Positions 56,201 to 64,000 of a stretch of DNA of 64,000 nucleotides are shown one piece after another. The DNA is taken from NCBI RefSeq assembly GCF_002220775.1, contig NZ_CP019685.1, forward strand, positions 558,001 to 622,000, given 5' to 3'. A program made the position numbers and the translations under genes. Source of the stretch: Campylobacter sputorum (GTDB lineage: Bacteria > Campylobacterota > Campylobacteria > Campylobacterales > Campylobacteraceae). The notes under the pieces were generated by a model that was not told the DNA's origin, did no database searches, and saw only the letters and a list, made by a program, of their open reading frames with translations. The stretch's first letter is position 1, and each line of letters opens with the position of its first letter.

Positions 56201-58216
56201 TTTTGTTCTAAGGGGGCTATTATAAAGCCAGTTAAAGTCGTATTTTGCCTTATTTGCTTTGTGGGCTTGGGCAAATTGTCTTTCTACAACTTTTAGCGTA
56301 TATGTCTCTTGCTTTGAGAAGGAGCAATCGGTTGATTTTATGCTTACATTTGCAATTTGATGAACATTTGAGTATCCAGTTCTTTTTGTTGAAGCCGCAA
56401 AAGCTACTTTAAATTTTCCAGATTTTGGAAAATAAGATGTTATATCTTGTTTATCTATAATTATTTTATCATCTCTGCTTACACTTATAAGTGTATTTCC
56501 TGTGGTAGAATCAAGTGTTATTTTAAATCTACCAGCATGATAATCATCTGTTTTTGGATTACCATCTCCTAATTTATCTGTTTGCTTACTAATTATAAAT
56601 GGTGCATTTTTATCTACAGATCCTCTTATAGTTATAGAATTTGAAAGATTATTTTGACCGCCATTTAGACCATTAGCATTTTGTGCGAAATCTTGTGCTT
56701 GATGTATGCCTATTGCTAGTAAGCCATTTGTAAATTTTGTGTTTTTAGATAAATAACCTAGACCTGGCAGAATATCTATAGAATCAGCCTCAGCTAGTCT
56801 TGGTTCATCTATACTAGCATCATATAAAACAACAGCCATTCCCAAACCACCATCCTTTTTTGTTTCTGTATTAATGCTAACCTTGTTTCGTATTATCTCT
56901 CCTATATAAGGACTATAAGGTTCTTTTTCTCCGCCCCAAGCATAATAGTCAAATTCTATAACAGTTTTATTTTTTGAAATATTTATACCCTTACCATCTT
57001 CTCCTAAATTTATATTTGCTATTCCCCCAATCTTGCTTGGTGCACCGTGATGTATAGTAAGTCTTTTTGTGCCGTTGTTTCTTGCTTCTGTATTCCAATC
57101 AATTTTTATATTCCTATAATCCGCTTCTGCGTCGTAATCATTGTAACCAGAATACTTTCCAGATGATGTATAAGCACTTATTCTTTTCCATCCAAATCCT
57201 GCTGGAGACTTATCTTGCGGATTTTCTTGTAGACACTCTCCTGTCATAATTTTGCTGATTATTTCTATTTTTGTTGAATCATATGGTTGTTTTAAAATTT
57301 CTCCTATTTCTTCGCCCGTTATGCTTTCTGTAGATTTTGATGGCGTGATTTGAGAAATTTGGACATTAAATGTTTTTCTAGTATTAGTATTTTTGTAATT
57401 TTTCAAAATTTCTACTTTTAATATCGCTTTTGTTTCGTTTGTTGGTATGGTAATGGTATCGTTTAAAATTTTATAGTCTATGTTGTTTGTTGCTGTTTCA
57501 TCTTGAGTATTAAATTTAATTGTTATATCATCTTTTAGTTGTGTGCTTAAATTTATAGGGATTTCTATAATTTTGTTACCTGTATTTGGTTCATTTAATG
57601 AGTAAAAATTTTTTTCAAATGATACTTCTGCCATTTTATATGGAAATAAATTTTCAGTTGGGACAGGTTCAATAGGAACATTTGGATCTATATCTTTAAA
57701 CATTAAACTAAAATATCTTTTGTTGCAATCAGGTACTCCTACATATGTATAAATTTTAATTTTATGTAATCCTGGAATTAGTTTATCTAATTTAACTCCG
57801 TTTTTAGTATTCGGATCCCATGCGCTATTATAAGACCAAGTTTTTGAATTGTCTAAAGGATGACCACAACCATTAGAATTTGTATCAAATTTTGTATTTT
57901 CATCTACTGCCACTCTTGTGGTTACAGTTCCTCGATTAATTATTAATTGTTTGTTTTTTGGTATATTAATATATCCGCTCCACACAATACCCCAACTGTC
58001 ATTTCTCTTTGCAGCATTTGTTGAGCCAATACTATCAAAAGGAGCACATGCTGGTTTGATGTTCCAAAAAAAATCTATAGTCGGATCTATTCTTCTTGTA
58101 AATTCTTTTCTATCTGCACAATATGGATCATTTGTATAATAAATTCCTTTTAATCCTATTGCAAAGCTATTTATTGATGTTAAAAAAAGCATAAGAAAAA
58201 ATATAATTTTATGCAT
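53249..58216 (-). CDS. Giant secreted protein, MshQ/PilY1-like pilus-tip candidate
   Basis: A 1655-residue exported protein with a signal peptide (cut near residue 19, SINSFA). The first 20-175 residues look like a PA14-type domain (WGIVWSGYINIPKNKQ, LIPGLHKIKIYTYVGVPDCNKRYF). A Calx-beta-like repeat follows at about 190-300 (NNIDYKILNDTITIPTNETKA). A lectin-like jelly roll follows at about 330-655 (VIEFDYYAWGGEKEPYSPYI, GLAIGIHQAQDFAQ). The rest is Asn/Lys/Asp-rich with scattered Cys pairs. It heads the operon of three prepilin-like genes, like mshQ or pilY1 with minor pilins. No VWA MIDAS was found. Binding target unknown. Confidence 0.72.
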   Translation of the reverse strand: MHKIIFFLMLFLTSINSFAIGLKGIYYTNDPYCADRKEFTRRIDPTIDFFWNIKPACAPFDSIGSTNAAKRNDSWGIVWSGYINIPKNKQLIINRGTVTTRVAVDENTKFDTNSNGCGHPLDNSKTWSYNSAWDPNTKNGVKLDKLIPGLHKIKIYTYVGVPDCNKRYFSLMFKDIDPNVPIEPVPTENLFPYKMAEVSFEKNFYSLNEPNTGNKIIEIPINLSTQLKDDITIKFNTQDETATNNIDYKILNDTITIPTNETKAILKVEILKNYKNTNTRKTFNVQISQITPSKSTESITGEEIGEILKQPYDSTKIEIISKIMTGECLQENPQDKSPAGFGWKRISAYTSSGKYSGYNDYDAEADYRNIKIDWNTEARNNGTKRLTIHHGAPSKIGGIANINLGEDGKGINISKNKTVIEFDYYAWGGEKEPYSPYIGEIIRNKVSINTETKKDGGLGMAVVLYDASIDEPRLAEADSIDILPGLGYLSKNTKFTNGLLAIGIHQAQDFAQNANGLNGGQNNLSNSITIRGSVDKNAPFIISKQTDKLGDGNPKTDDYHAGRFKITLDSTTGNTLISVSRDDKIIIDKQDITSYFPKSGKFKVAFAASTKRTGYSNVHQIANVSIKSTDCSFSKQETYTLKVVERQFAQAHKANKAKYDFNWLYNSPLRTKIAGGAPLQPYEKNSNKIGYEYCVIGAKVEEGNAYPSTQPQNVYVTYSKIDDKELLKYKLDNKFNEDDLNNLYSNEQNLTTGNFPINNVEKEELVYSDGKDNLELTTDPNDVTAACFVLHKNFTSNNITSHMYFNAYDLSIKSEDILKGIKSSNNPFAIKPAGFYMTFEEIDYANFPQRTPKLEIKPKKDYTKELIKTDDNNKINMPIKFFINDANISILDSTTILNSSSIYKVNATPMVLNISNKKDYKYTYTLANSKNTNYYNLIEATQKTDPVYNFTLLRAITNNYMNCENDENLSLGKNSTINPDILRITFRDSQIKYQNQTDSVKENLKINGILINDSKDLYLKYDNVMKFENLFKDPYWTAINFIDIYNNNKNKLTAEEKIALSQNLKNYGYQCRPDIDSQDASKDFVINNEFADELVDCSIQALNPKYIEFIPNNFDIYVTRILNQSNINKEPLKGGFTYYNDLMQDVNKTYNNDKNKLDIENQMSAKLQLIIAASDENGNSYPNFTNSCYAKDIILNLSYIGDRNFKYKENIQNNDVKTLSSKETSLMKNAITAFNTTSDNYKENAHLEKNINQKDEFRKYIKYKEENLLSEDIKDILKKESISLDKQNSLDTDKISFNVAGFYNQKSSQNFCKDTNETEQCFIKIISPYTTDTDINRDEKENFNTDRNSYKTKKVKRGDVEEWDSFTFADKTNDKFDDKSTLVQISKNFFNDNIEFIDKDYKKQPLKRTGATSVMIGFNIERNETPMNPTKIFIRDFIPNSLWLVSDENRLEIKDKNVEDPFNIPTKINIHYYDHDDNESALFYYGSAYAKDAKGSRDGIKHIIDYTAYCTKNCDIFDINTSHNNMVLIPHWYKTPDYTPTVTTTGDIYNFTSKEGSTTTTSSLDKYAQNINIKAPDDKNVDSDTITFITPTYLKYQNTFGVEFIKDNENLWFGDGSVGSAESDESKNNVGKVLGTDKDNKFDKNLNKNSNRIFW

Positions 58217-58334
58217 TTTTATCCTTTTATTTAGTCTTATAATTACTAGCTAAGTATATCATAACTTTACATAATATATAATAAAGCAATAGACTAAGAT
58301 TTTATATTTTGTTTTAATATTTATAGGAATAAGA

Positions 58335-58340
58335 TATAAT
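58335..58340 (+). promoter_or_regulatory. -10 box for the PgbA-like gene
   Basis: TATAAT preceded by AAGA, 27 bases upstream of the TTG start, in the region divergent from the giant secreted protein gene. No -35 box is visible. Confidence 0.4.
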
Positions 58341-58367
58341 ATACAAAATGCTATTTAGGAGAAAAAT

Positions 58368-59084
58368 TTGAAAAAATTTTTATTTTTGCTTATTTTATGT
58401 GTAAATTTTATATTTGGTGCTGATTTTTTTATGAAAGAAGTTGATTTAACTTTACTAGATGTAAAGGATGGTTATGGCACCATTGCTGATAGTAATGATT
58501 TGGTTGTAGGAAGTAGCGGCGTTGTGATACATAGTTTTGATTCTAACAATGAAAGCATTATAGCTAGAGTTAGTGTTGTAGAAAAAAATGGTTTAACTGC
58601 CAAAGTTCAGTTTGAACTTTTTTCTATGCTAGAACAAAACGCACTACCGCTTCCAAGAGTTTTACCTGAGGCTGGAGATCGAGTAAAATTGAATTTTTTA
58701 TATTCCAGATCTTTAATAGTAGCTCCAAATAAAGAGATTTATGATGAAGTTACAAATAGTTTTACAAGATTAACTTTTATACACCCAGACATATTGGCTT
58801 CTTATCTAAACTATGAATTTAAGCCAAATCCAAGCAGAGATGATTTTAGAAAGATGTGTAATAAAAATTTAGCAGGTCTTATATTTTTTGCATTAGAAAA
58901 TGAGAGTGTTTTTGTAGATTGCGGAAGTTTTAAGGTTATAAAAAGGTTTAATAGCGGTCATATAGGTTATTATAATTTACCTTTTTATTCAAGAGTTGGT
59001 AAGATTGATACTGTTTTTTGGGATTTTTCAAGTGGACAGATCAATAACTATGATGCTTATTATAGAAGTTTATTGAAAGAGTAA
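58368..59084 (+). CDS. PgbA/PgbB N-terminal-domain exported protein
   Basis: A 238-residue protein with a signal peptide (about residues 1-18, ending FGA). The rest matches the plasminogen-binding-protein N-terminal domain known from H. pylori PgbA/PgbB: VDLTLLDVKDGYGTIADS, GSSGVVIHSFD, YSRSLIVAPNKEIYDEV, FIHPDILASYL. It lacks the long C-terminal tail of Pgb proteins, so plasminogen binding should not be assumed. The start is TTG 58368, with TTAGGAG as RBS. It lies 2 bp before a GlcD-like gene, as I recall for Cj1214c-Cj1213c. Confidence 0.78.
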   Translation: MKKFLFLLILCVNFIFGADFFMKEVDLTLLDVKDGYGTIADSNDLVVGSSGVVIHSFDSNNESIIARVSVVEKNGLTAKVQFELFSMLEQNALPLPRVLPEAGDRVKLNFLYSRSLIVAPNKEIYDEVTNSFTRLTFIHPDILASYLNYEFKPNPSRDDFRKMCNKNLAGLIFFALENESVFVDCGSFKVIKRFNSGHIGYYNLPFYSRVGKIDTVFWDFSSGQINNYDAYYRSLLKE

Positions 59085-59086
59085 AA

Positions 59087-60469
59087 ATGATAACTAATTT
59101 ACAAAAGAAATATTTTTTAGATTTAGTTGGGTATGAAAATGCGTATTTTGATGATGTTCATAGAGTTGCGTATTGTTACGACGCGACTAAAAAAAGATAT
59201 ATGCCAGATGGAGTTTTGTTTCCAAGAAATGAAGAAGATGTAAGTAAAATTTTAAAGTATTGTAATGAAAATAAAATTATAATTATTCCTCGTGGTGCGG
59301 GTAGTGGATTTACTGGAGGGGCTTTAGCTCATGAAGGTGGGATAATTTTAGCTTTTGAAAAACATATGAATAAAATTTTAGAAATTGATATGGAAAATAT
59401 GGTAGCAGTTGTCCAGCCTGGATGTATAAATATAAATCTTCAAAAAGAAGTAAGTAAAGTAGGGCTTTTTTATCCGCCAGATCCAGCTAGTGAAAATTAC
59501 TCTACAATAGGCGGAAATGTCAGTGAAAATGCTGGAGGGATGAGAGCTGCAAAATATGGCATAACAAAAGATTTCGTTATGGCTTTAAGGGCAGTTTTGC
59601 CAAATGGAGATATTATAAGATGTGGCAAACGCACTATAAAAGATGTAGCTGGGTATAATACTGCTGGAATTTTAATAGCAAGCGAGGGGACTTTGGCTGT
59701 GATTACTGAAATTACGCTAAAGCTTATCGCAAAGCCAAAATTTAAAAAAACTGCAATGGGTGTATTTAAAAGTGTTGATGACGCAATGAGGGCAGTTTAT
59801 AAAACAATGGCAGCTGGTGTTACTCCTGTTGCTATGGAATTTTTAGATAATTTGAGTATAAGAGCTGTTGAGAATAAATTTAATAAAGGGTTGCCAAAAG
59901 AAGCGGGAGCTATACTTATAGCTGATGTTGATGGAAATTTAGAAGTTTTGCTTGATAATGATTTAAAAGTTATAAATGAAGTTTTTAGTAAAAATGGTTG
60001 CATAGATTTTAAAATAGCAAAAAACGAAGAACAGAGTGCTGATTTGTGGTTTGCTAGAAGAAATTGTTCTCAAGCCATAACTTGCTATGGAAATTTGAAA
60101 TTAAATGAGGATATAACCGTTCCTAGATCAAAACTGCCAGAGCTTTTGTCTAAAATTTATGAAATTTCTAAAAAATATGGTTTAACAATACCTTGTTTTG
60201 GTCATACTGGTGATGGTAATGTTCATACAAATGTGATGGTAAACAAAGATAATGAAGATGAAGTTAAAAAAGGTTATGCTGCCATAGAAGAGATATTTAA
60301 AGCTACAATAGAGCTTGGCGGAACACTTAGTGGGGAGCATGGAATAGGGCTAAGTAAAGCACCATATATGAAATTAGCGTTTAGTGATGCTGAAATGGAG
60401 CTTTTTAGGACTATAAAGAAGGCATTTGATCCAAATAATATACTAAATCCAAATAAAATGGGGTTATAA
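59087..60469 (+). CDS. FAD-linked 2-hydroxyacid dehydrogenase (GlcD/D-lactate type)
   Basis: A 460-residue flavoprotein. The FAD-binding PCMH domain is at about 35-215 (PRGAGSGFTGGALAHEGG, YPPDPASENYSTIGGNVSENAGG). The C-terminal oxidase domain has GHTGDGNVHTN and SGEHGIGLSK. It should oxidise glycolate or D-lactate and feed the quinone pool. No GlcE or GlcF subunit is adjacent, so a single-subunit D-lactate dehydrogenase is as likely as GlcD. It converges with aroE. Confidence 0.87.
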   Translation: MITNLQKKYFLDLVGYENAYFDDVHRVAYCYDATKKRYMPDGVLFPRNEEDVSKILKYCNENKIIIIPRGAGSGFTGGALAHEGGIILAFEKHMNKILEIDMENMVAVVQPGCININLQKEVSKVGLFYPPDPASENYSTIGGNVSENAGGMRAAKYGITKDFVMALRAVLPNGDIIRCGKRTIKDVAGYNTAGILIASEGTLAVITEITLKLIAKPKFKKTAMGVFKSVDDAMRAVYKTMAAGVTPVAMEFLDNLSIRAVENKFNKGLPKEAGAILIADVDGNLEVLLDNDLKVINEVFSKNGCIDFKIAKNEEQSADLWFARRNCSQAITCYGNLKLNEDITVPRSKLPELLSKIYEISKKYGLTIPCFGHTGDGNVHTNVMVNKDNEDEVKKGYAAIEEIFKATIELGGTLSGEHGIGLSKAPYMKLAFSDAEMELFRTIKKAFDPNNILNPNKMGL

Positions 60470-60482
60470 GTGTAACTCCATT

Positions 60483-61265
60483 TTAATTCAATACTTTTCT
60501 CATAGATTTTTCTATTTTTTCATTGTTTAGTTTGCCATCATTAAATATATTAAAAGCTAAAACAGCTTGATAAAGCAACATGTCTAATCCATTTTTATGT
60601 GTTATTTCATTTGTTTTGCATAAATTTAAAAATGGGGTTTGTTTATTGTAAATAACATCGTAGGCATATCTGCTTTGTTTTATGAGCGGCTCTAAAAGTT
60701 CTTTTGGCATAGGTAAAATATCTTCTTTTAATCCAGCACTTGTCGTATTTATCAGTAAATCATACTTTGATATTTTAAAGTCATCCCAAGTAAAGCAGTT
60801 AAAATCACTAAATTTAGCTAATTTTTCTTTGCTTCTATTTACTATATCAACTTCTATATTTTTTGTTTTTAGTATGTAAGATATAGCTTTTGCAGTCCCT
60901 CCAGCGCCTATGATAAGGACTTTTTTTAAATTTTCAAAAAATTTTATAGATAGCAAAAATCCAGGAGCGTCAGTATTGTAACCTATGATTTTATTTGAGC
61001 GTTTGACAATGGTATTTACTGAGCCTATGGCTTTTGCGATTTTATCGAGCTCATCGCATTGCAATAGAGCTATTTCTTTATGTGGAACTGTTATGTTTGC
61101 TCCACATAAATTTAAAGATTTGAAAGTTTCTATAAGCTTTGAACCATCATTTAAGCAAACTCTTGTATAAACAGCATCTATATTTAAATCATAAAAGGCT
61201 ATATTGTGGAGTCTAGGAGATATCGAGTGATCTACTGGATTTCCAAATATAGCGTAAATATCCAT
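60483..61265 (-). CDS. aroE: Shikimate dehydrogenase
   Basis: A 260-residue enzyme reducing 3-dehydroshikimate with NADPH. It has the substrate site ISPRLHN near residue 15, catalytic Lys in NITVPHKE (about 60), GYNTDAPGF, the dinucleotide-binding GAGGTAKAI and the INTTSAGL segment. It overlaps the upstream SPOR gene by one base. It closes the lysS-glyA-DUF1882-SPOR-aroE run. Confidence 0.94.
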   Translation of the reverse strand: MDIYAIFGNPVDHSISPRLHNIAFYDLNIDAVYTRVCLNDGSKLIETFKSLNLCGANITVPHKEIALLQCDELDKIAKAIGSVNTIVKRSNKIIGYNTDAPGFLLSIKFFENLKKVLIIGAGGTAKAISYILKTKNIEVDIVNRSKEKLAKFSDFNCFTWDDFKISKYDLLINTTSAGLKEDILPMPKELLEPLIKQSRYAYDVIYNKQTPFLNLCKTNEITHKNGLDMLLYQAVLAFNIFNDGKLNNEKIEKSMRKVLN

Positions 61266-62089
61266 TATTTTACTCTAAATATAAATGCGTTTGGATTTAT
61301 TTTAGATCGTATATCTTTCAAGGCACCATCTATTTTCGCATTATCATATGATCCAACTAAAATTTTGTTTATTTTTTTACCATTTATAGTTGTTTCATAG
61401 ACCTTGTAATCATATCCGTTGTTTTTTAATTTCTTAAAAAGTTCGCTATTTGTATTTACTTTGGTTACTGATGCAACTTGTATATATGTTCCAGCACTTA
61501 CTCCACTAGCATTAGAAGTGCTTTTTGAAGTATTTGTTGTTTTGTTGTTTATGCTAACTGATTGTTTGATAGGTTTAGTATCTTTTTTTGCCTCAGTTTT
61601 AGCTGTAGCGGTTGTATCTTTTTTAGTGGTTATTTTGTTTTCATCTGTTGTTTTAGTAGCTACATCTTTTTTGGTTTCTTGTGTTTTAGGAGATTCTTCT
61701 TTTTGAACTACTGGTTGTGCGGGTAATGAATCTTTATTGTTTATAGCTGCTTGTTGCCTTAATTCTTCTTTTTCTTTTAAATTTTTAACAATATCTTCAA
61801 AACTTTGTTTTTGAGATGAATTTTCATCTTGCAATATTGGAACTTGTTCAAAAATAGTATCGTTTGGTTCGCTTTTTTGAACTGTTTCAATCTCAGGAGG
61901 TATAACAATTCTACTATCATTTTGTGTTGTATTATCTGAGCTATTTAACATTTTCATAACAAAAAGAATTATTAAAAATAAAATAACTAAAGAAGCTATT
62001 ATAATCAGCAATTTTCTCATTTTACGAGAATTTGAACCATCATCTTTGTCATCTAAAACCAAGTCTTTTAATTCGTTGTTTTCTTCCAT
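61265..62089 (-). CDS. SPOR-domain membrane protein
   Basis: A 274-residue protein. A short cytoplasmic N-terminus and one membrane helix (about 27-47) are followed by a long Lys/Thr/Ser/Gln-rich periplasmic linker and a C-terminal SPOR domain (about 198-274, AGTYIQVASVTKVNTNSELFKKL to the end). SPOR domains bind denuded septal glycan, so a role in cell division is likely. It sits between aroE and the DUF1882 gene, as I recall for Cj0404. Confidence 0.85.
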   Translation of the reverse strand: MEENNELKDLVLDDKDDGSNSRKMRKLLIIIASLVILFLIILFVMKMLNSSDNTTQNDSRIVIPPEIETVQKSEPNDTIFEQVPILQDENSSQKQSFEDIVKNLKEKEELRQQAAINNKDSLPAQPVVQKEESPKTQETKKDVATKTTDENKITTKKDTTATAKTEAKKDTKPIKQSVSINNKTTNTSKSTSNASGVSAGTYIQVASVTKVNTNSELFKKLKNNGYDYKVYETTINGKKINKILVGSYDNAKIDGALKDIRSKINPNAFIFRVK

Positions 62090-62101
62090 ATTTTCTCCTT
62101 T

Positions 62102-62644
62102 TTACATATGCTTAGCCCAAGAAGCTCCGCGTTCTTTTTGATAAAGCTCATAAGGTAGTGTAAGTATATTAAATTCTTTAGGAACATCAAGAGTTGGAAA
62201 AACTTTCCACTCTTTCATCATTTTGGCATTTAAGAGCATAGAAAGTCTATTTGCAATCTGGCAACCCTCTTCAAAAGTAGTATGTCCTTTGTGTATATAA
62301 AGGTGTAGATGTCCTGGTGTCTTTGTAGTATAAGCTGTAAAATTCATATATCCTTCTTCTCTAAAAAGAAGCTGCGCTCTGTGCCAAAATCTATCTGGCA
62401 TTCTGCCGTTATAATCAAAGACTATATTTTCAACTTTATTAAATTTATTTATCAAAGAATGAGCTACTGTGATTTCATTGTTTAAATGTTTTTGCATGAT
62501 ATTAAAATCAAGTGGTTCATCAATACGCTCAAATTTATCAAAAAATACTCTACCTTTATATTCTGTTTTTTGAACTATCGTATCTCTTTTGATATAATAA
62601 TGGTCTTTTATTATCTTTATAAGCGCAAGATCTATTGTTTGCAT
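62102..62644 (-). CDS. DUF1882-family protein
   Basis: A 180-residue soluble protein of a family confined, as far as I know, to Campylobacterota. Notable segments are YYIKRDTIVQKTEYKGRVFF, FDYNGRMPDRFWHRAQLLF and TPGHLHLYIHKGHTTFEEGC with several histidines. The first bases overlap the glyA stop, and the SPOR gene follows after 12 bp, so it is in the operon. The function is unknown. Confidence 0.8.
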   Translation of the reverse strand: MQTIDLALIKIIKDHYYIKRDTIVQKTEYKGRVFFDKFERIDEPLDFNIMQKHLNNEITVAHSLINKFNKVENIVFDYNGRMPDRFWHRAQLLFREEGYMNFTAYTTKTPGHLHLYIHKGHTTFEEGCQIANRLSMLLNAKMMKEWKVFPTLDVPKEFNILTLPYELYQKERGASWAKHM

Positions 62645-63891
62645 TAAAACATAGCCTTGTCATATATTATAAATTTAGAAGCCAATTCTTCTAGCTCTTT
62701 TCTTATATTTTGTTGCAAAGATTCATTTGTTATATCATCTAAAACATCAGCTATTTTATTTGCTATAAACTCAAATTCTTTTTCTTTCATACCTCTTGCT
62801 GTTAGAGCAGGGCTTCCTATGCGGATACCACTTGTTACAAATGGACTTCTTGTTTCTCCTGGAACTGTGTTTTTATTTACTGTAATTCCAGCATTTCCTA
62901 AAGCATGATCAGCATCTTTTCCGCTAAAAGATTTATTTAAAAAGCTTACCAAGATTAAGTGATTGTCTGTTCCGCCACTTACTAAATCATATCCTCTTTT
63001 CATCATTACATTGCCAAGCATTTTAGCATTTGCTTTTACTTGTTTTGCATATACTTTCCATTCATCGCTAAGGTTGTGTTTGAAACCAACCGCTTTTGCT
63101 GCTATAACATGCATAAGTGGTCCACCTTGGATTCCTGGAAATATACTTGAGTTTACTTTTTTTGCTATTTCTTCATCATTTGTCATGATTATACCGCCTC
63201 TTGGGCCTCGTAAAGTTTTATGAGTTGTTGAACTTACAACATGACAATGTGGGAATGGACTCTGGTGCTCTCCTGCTACAACCAAACCGGCTATGTGTGC
63301 AACATCTGCAAAAAGATACGCACCAACACTATCTGCAATACTTCTAAATTTAGCAAAATCAATCTCTCTTGCATAAGCACTTGCACCACAAACTATCATT
63401 TTTGGTTTAACAATTTGTGCTATTTCTTGGACTTTATCATAATTGATTCTTCCGTCTAACTCAACGCCGTAAAAAAAGCTCTCATAGTATTTTCCACTAC
63501 TTGAAACTTTTGCTCCATGTGTTAAATGTCCGCCATGGCTTAAATCCATTCCTAATATTTTGTCGCCTGGTTTCAAAAGTGCCCCGTAAACTCCTTGATT
63601 TGCTTGACTTCCTGAGTTTGGTTGTACATTTGCAAAATTGCAATTAAAAAGTTTTTTACATCTTTGTATAGCTATTTCTTCGATACCATCTACAAATTCA
63701 CAACCACCATAGTATCTCTTTCCTGGATATCCTTCGGCGTATTTGTTTGTAAATATCGAACCCATAACTTCCATAACATCTGGATAAGTGAAGTTTTCAC
63801 TAGCTATCATCTCTAGCCCATAGGTCTGTCTTTTTAACTCTTTATTTGCAAGATCAAAAATTTCTTTATCAAATTGCTCTAAATTTGACAT
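62644..63891 (-). CDS. glyA: Serine hydroxymethyltransferase
   Basis: A 415-residue PLP enzyme converting serine and tetrahydrofolate to glycine and methylene-THF. The PLP lysine is Lys225 in [14 protein letters not shown]-terminal [30 protein letters not shown] and the [10 protein letters not shown] cofactor loop are present. The length is standard. The start overlaps the lysS stop by one base (TAATG), and it overlaps the DUF1882 gene by one base. Confidence 0.97.
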   Translation of the reverse strand: MSNLEQFDKEIFDLANKELKRQTYGLEMIASENFTYPDVMEVMGSIFTNKYAEGYPGKRYYGGCEFVDGIEEIAIQRCKKLFNCNFANVQPNSGSQANQGVYGALLKPGDKILGMDLSHGGHLTHGAKVSSSGKYYESFFYGVELDGRINYDKVQEIAQIVKPKMIVCGASAYAREIDFAKFRSIADSVGAYLFADVAHIAGLVVAGEHQSPFPHCHVVSSTTHKTLRGPRGGIIMTNDEEIAKKVNSSIFPGIQGGPLMHVIAAKAVGFKHNLSDEWKVYAKQVKANAKMLGNVMMKRGYDLVSGGTDNHLILVSFLNKSFSGKDADHALGNAGITVNKNTVPGETRSPFVTSGIRIGSPALTARGMKEKEFEFIANKIADVLDDITNESLQQNIRKELEELASKFIIYDKAMF

Positions 63892-64000
63892 TATTGCTCC
63901 TTTTGTAAATCTGAATCTAAATTTTTTATTGGTTTCATTGCAGGAAAAAGTATAACATCTCTTATAGATACTTTATCTAACAACAACATAACAAGTCTAT
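63891..64000 (-). CDS. lysS: Lysyl-tRNA synthetase, C-terminal end only
   Basis: The frame enters from the right edge and encodes [18 protein letters not shown] followed by PAMKPIKN and a short tail. This is motif 3 and the C-terminus of class II LysRS. It ends with TAA overlapping the glyA ATG. This fits the lysS-glyA order known in Campylobacter. Confidence 0.9.
   Translation of the reverse strand, partial: RLVMLLLDKVSIRDVILFPAMKPIKNLDSDLQKEQ

Noticed and set aside
62657-63816. Plus-strand open frames opposite glyA
   Set aside because: They are antisense to a fully conserved housekeeping gene and have no RBS or recognisable domains.

Overview
The window is AT-rich chromosomal DNA from a Campylobacter-like member of the Campylobacterota. 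The 16S and 23S sequences look like Campylobacter. Several gene orders match those I remember for Campylobacter jejuni: dnaJ / racR-racS-recR, and lysS-glyA-DUF1882-SPOR-aroE. The gene set also fits: futalosine-route menaquinone synthesis (mqnE), system II cytochrome c assembly (ccsBA fusion), desulforubrerythrin and dimeric dUTPase. I cannot name the species.

Layout. 1-7.7 kb: a two-component pair cut by the window edge, a minus-strand dnaJ-DedA-helicase group, then racR-racS-recR. 7.8-10.5 kb: a sulfur operon (metY, an Rrf2 regulator, cysK) behind a textbook sigma-70 promoter. 10.5-14.4 kb: a chemoreceptor and glmS on the minus strand; the chemoreceptor promoter has a ten-base G tract inside its 17-bp spacer. 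14.5-19.3 kb: mqnE, a purine permease, a phosphoribosyltransferase, a GT39-like membrane protein and a type IV pilin-like protein. 19.3-29.5 kb: a strongly rearranged rRNA locus. 29.8-37.1 kb: a ComEA-like protein, an unfamiliar minus-strand five-gene cluster with one decayed member, small conserved genes, dut and desulforubrerythrin. 37.3-51.0 kb: housekeeping genes (galU, pgi, ccsBA, uppP, thiE, an amino acid ABC transporter, putP, prs, hpf). 51.1-58.2 kb: a minus-strand operon of a 1655-residue secreted protein and three prepilin-like proteins. 58.4-64.0 kb: a PgbA-like protein, a GlcD-like oxidoreductase, then aroE, SPOR, DUF1882, glyA and the 3' end of lysS.

The rRNA locus is the most unusual part. 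The 16S gene carries a 232-nt intervening sequence. The spacer has a 149-bp tandem duplication that copies the 5' half of tRNA-Ala. A complete diguanylate cyclase gene sits between tRNA-Ile and 23S. The 23S gene has its own leader, resembling the 16S leader, and two intervening sequences, one of which encodes a four-helix-bundle protein. Both rRNAs keep long flanking stems that look like RNase III processing stems.

The best candidates for undescribed biology are the phase-variable chemoreceptor promoter, the diguanylate cyclase in the rRNA locus, the decaying five-gene cluster at 30.2-33.3 kb, and the MshQ/PilY1-like pilus-tip operon. All assignments come from reading the sequence and from family knowledge; no database search was run.
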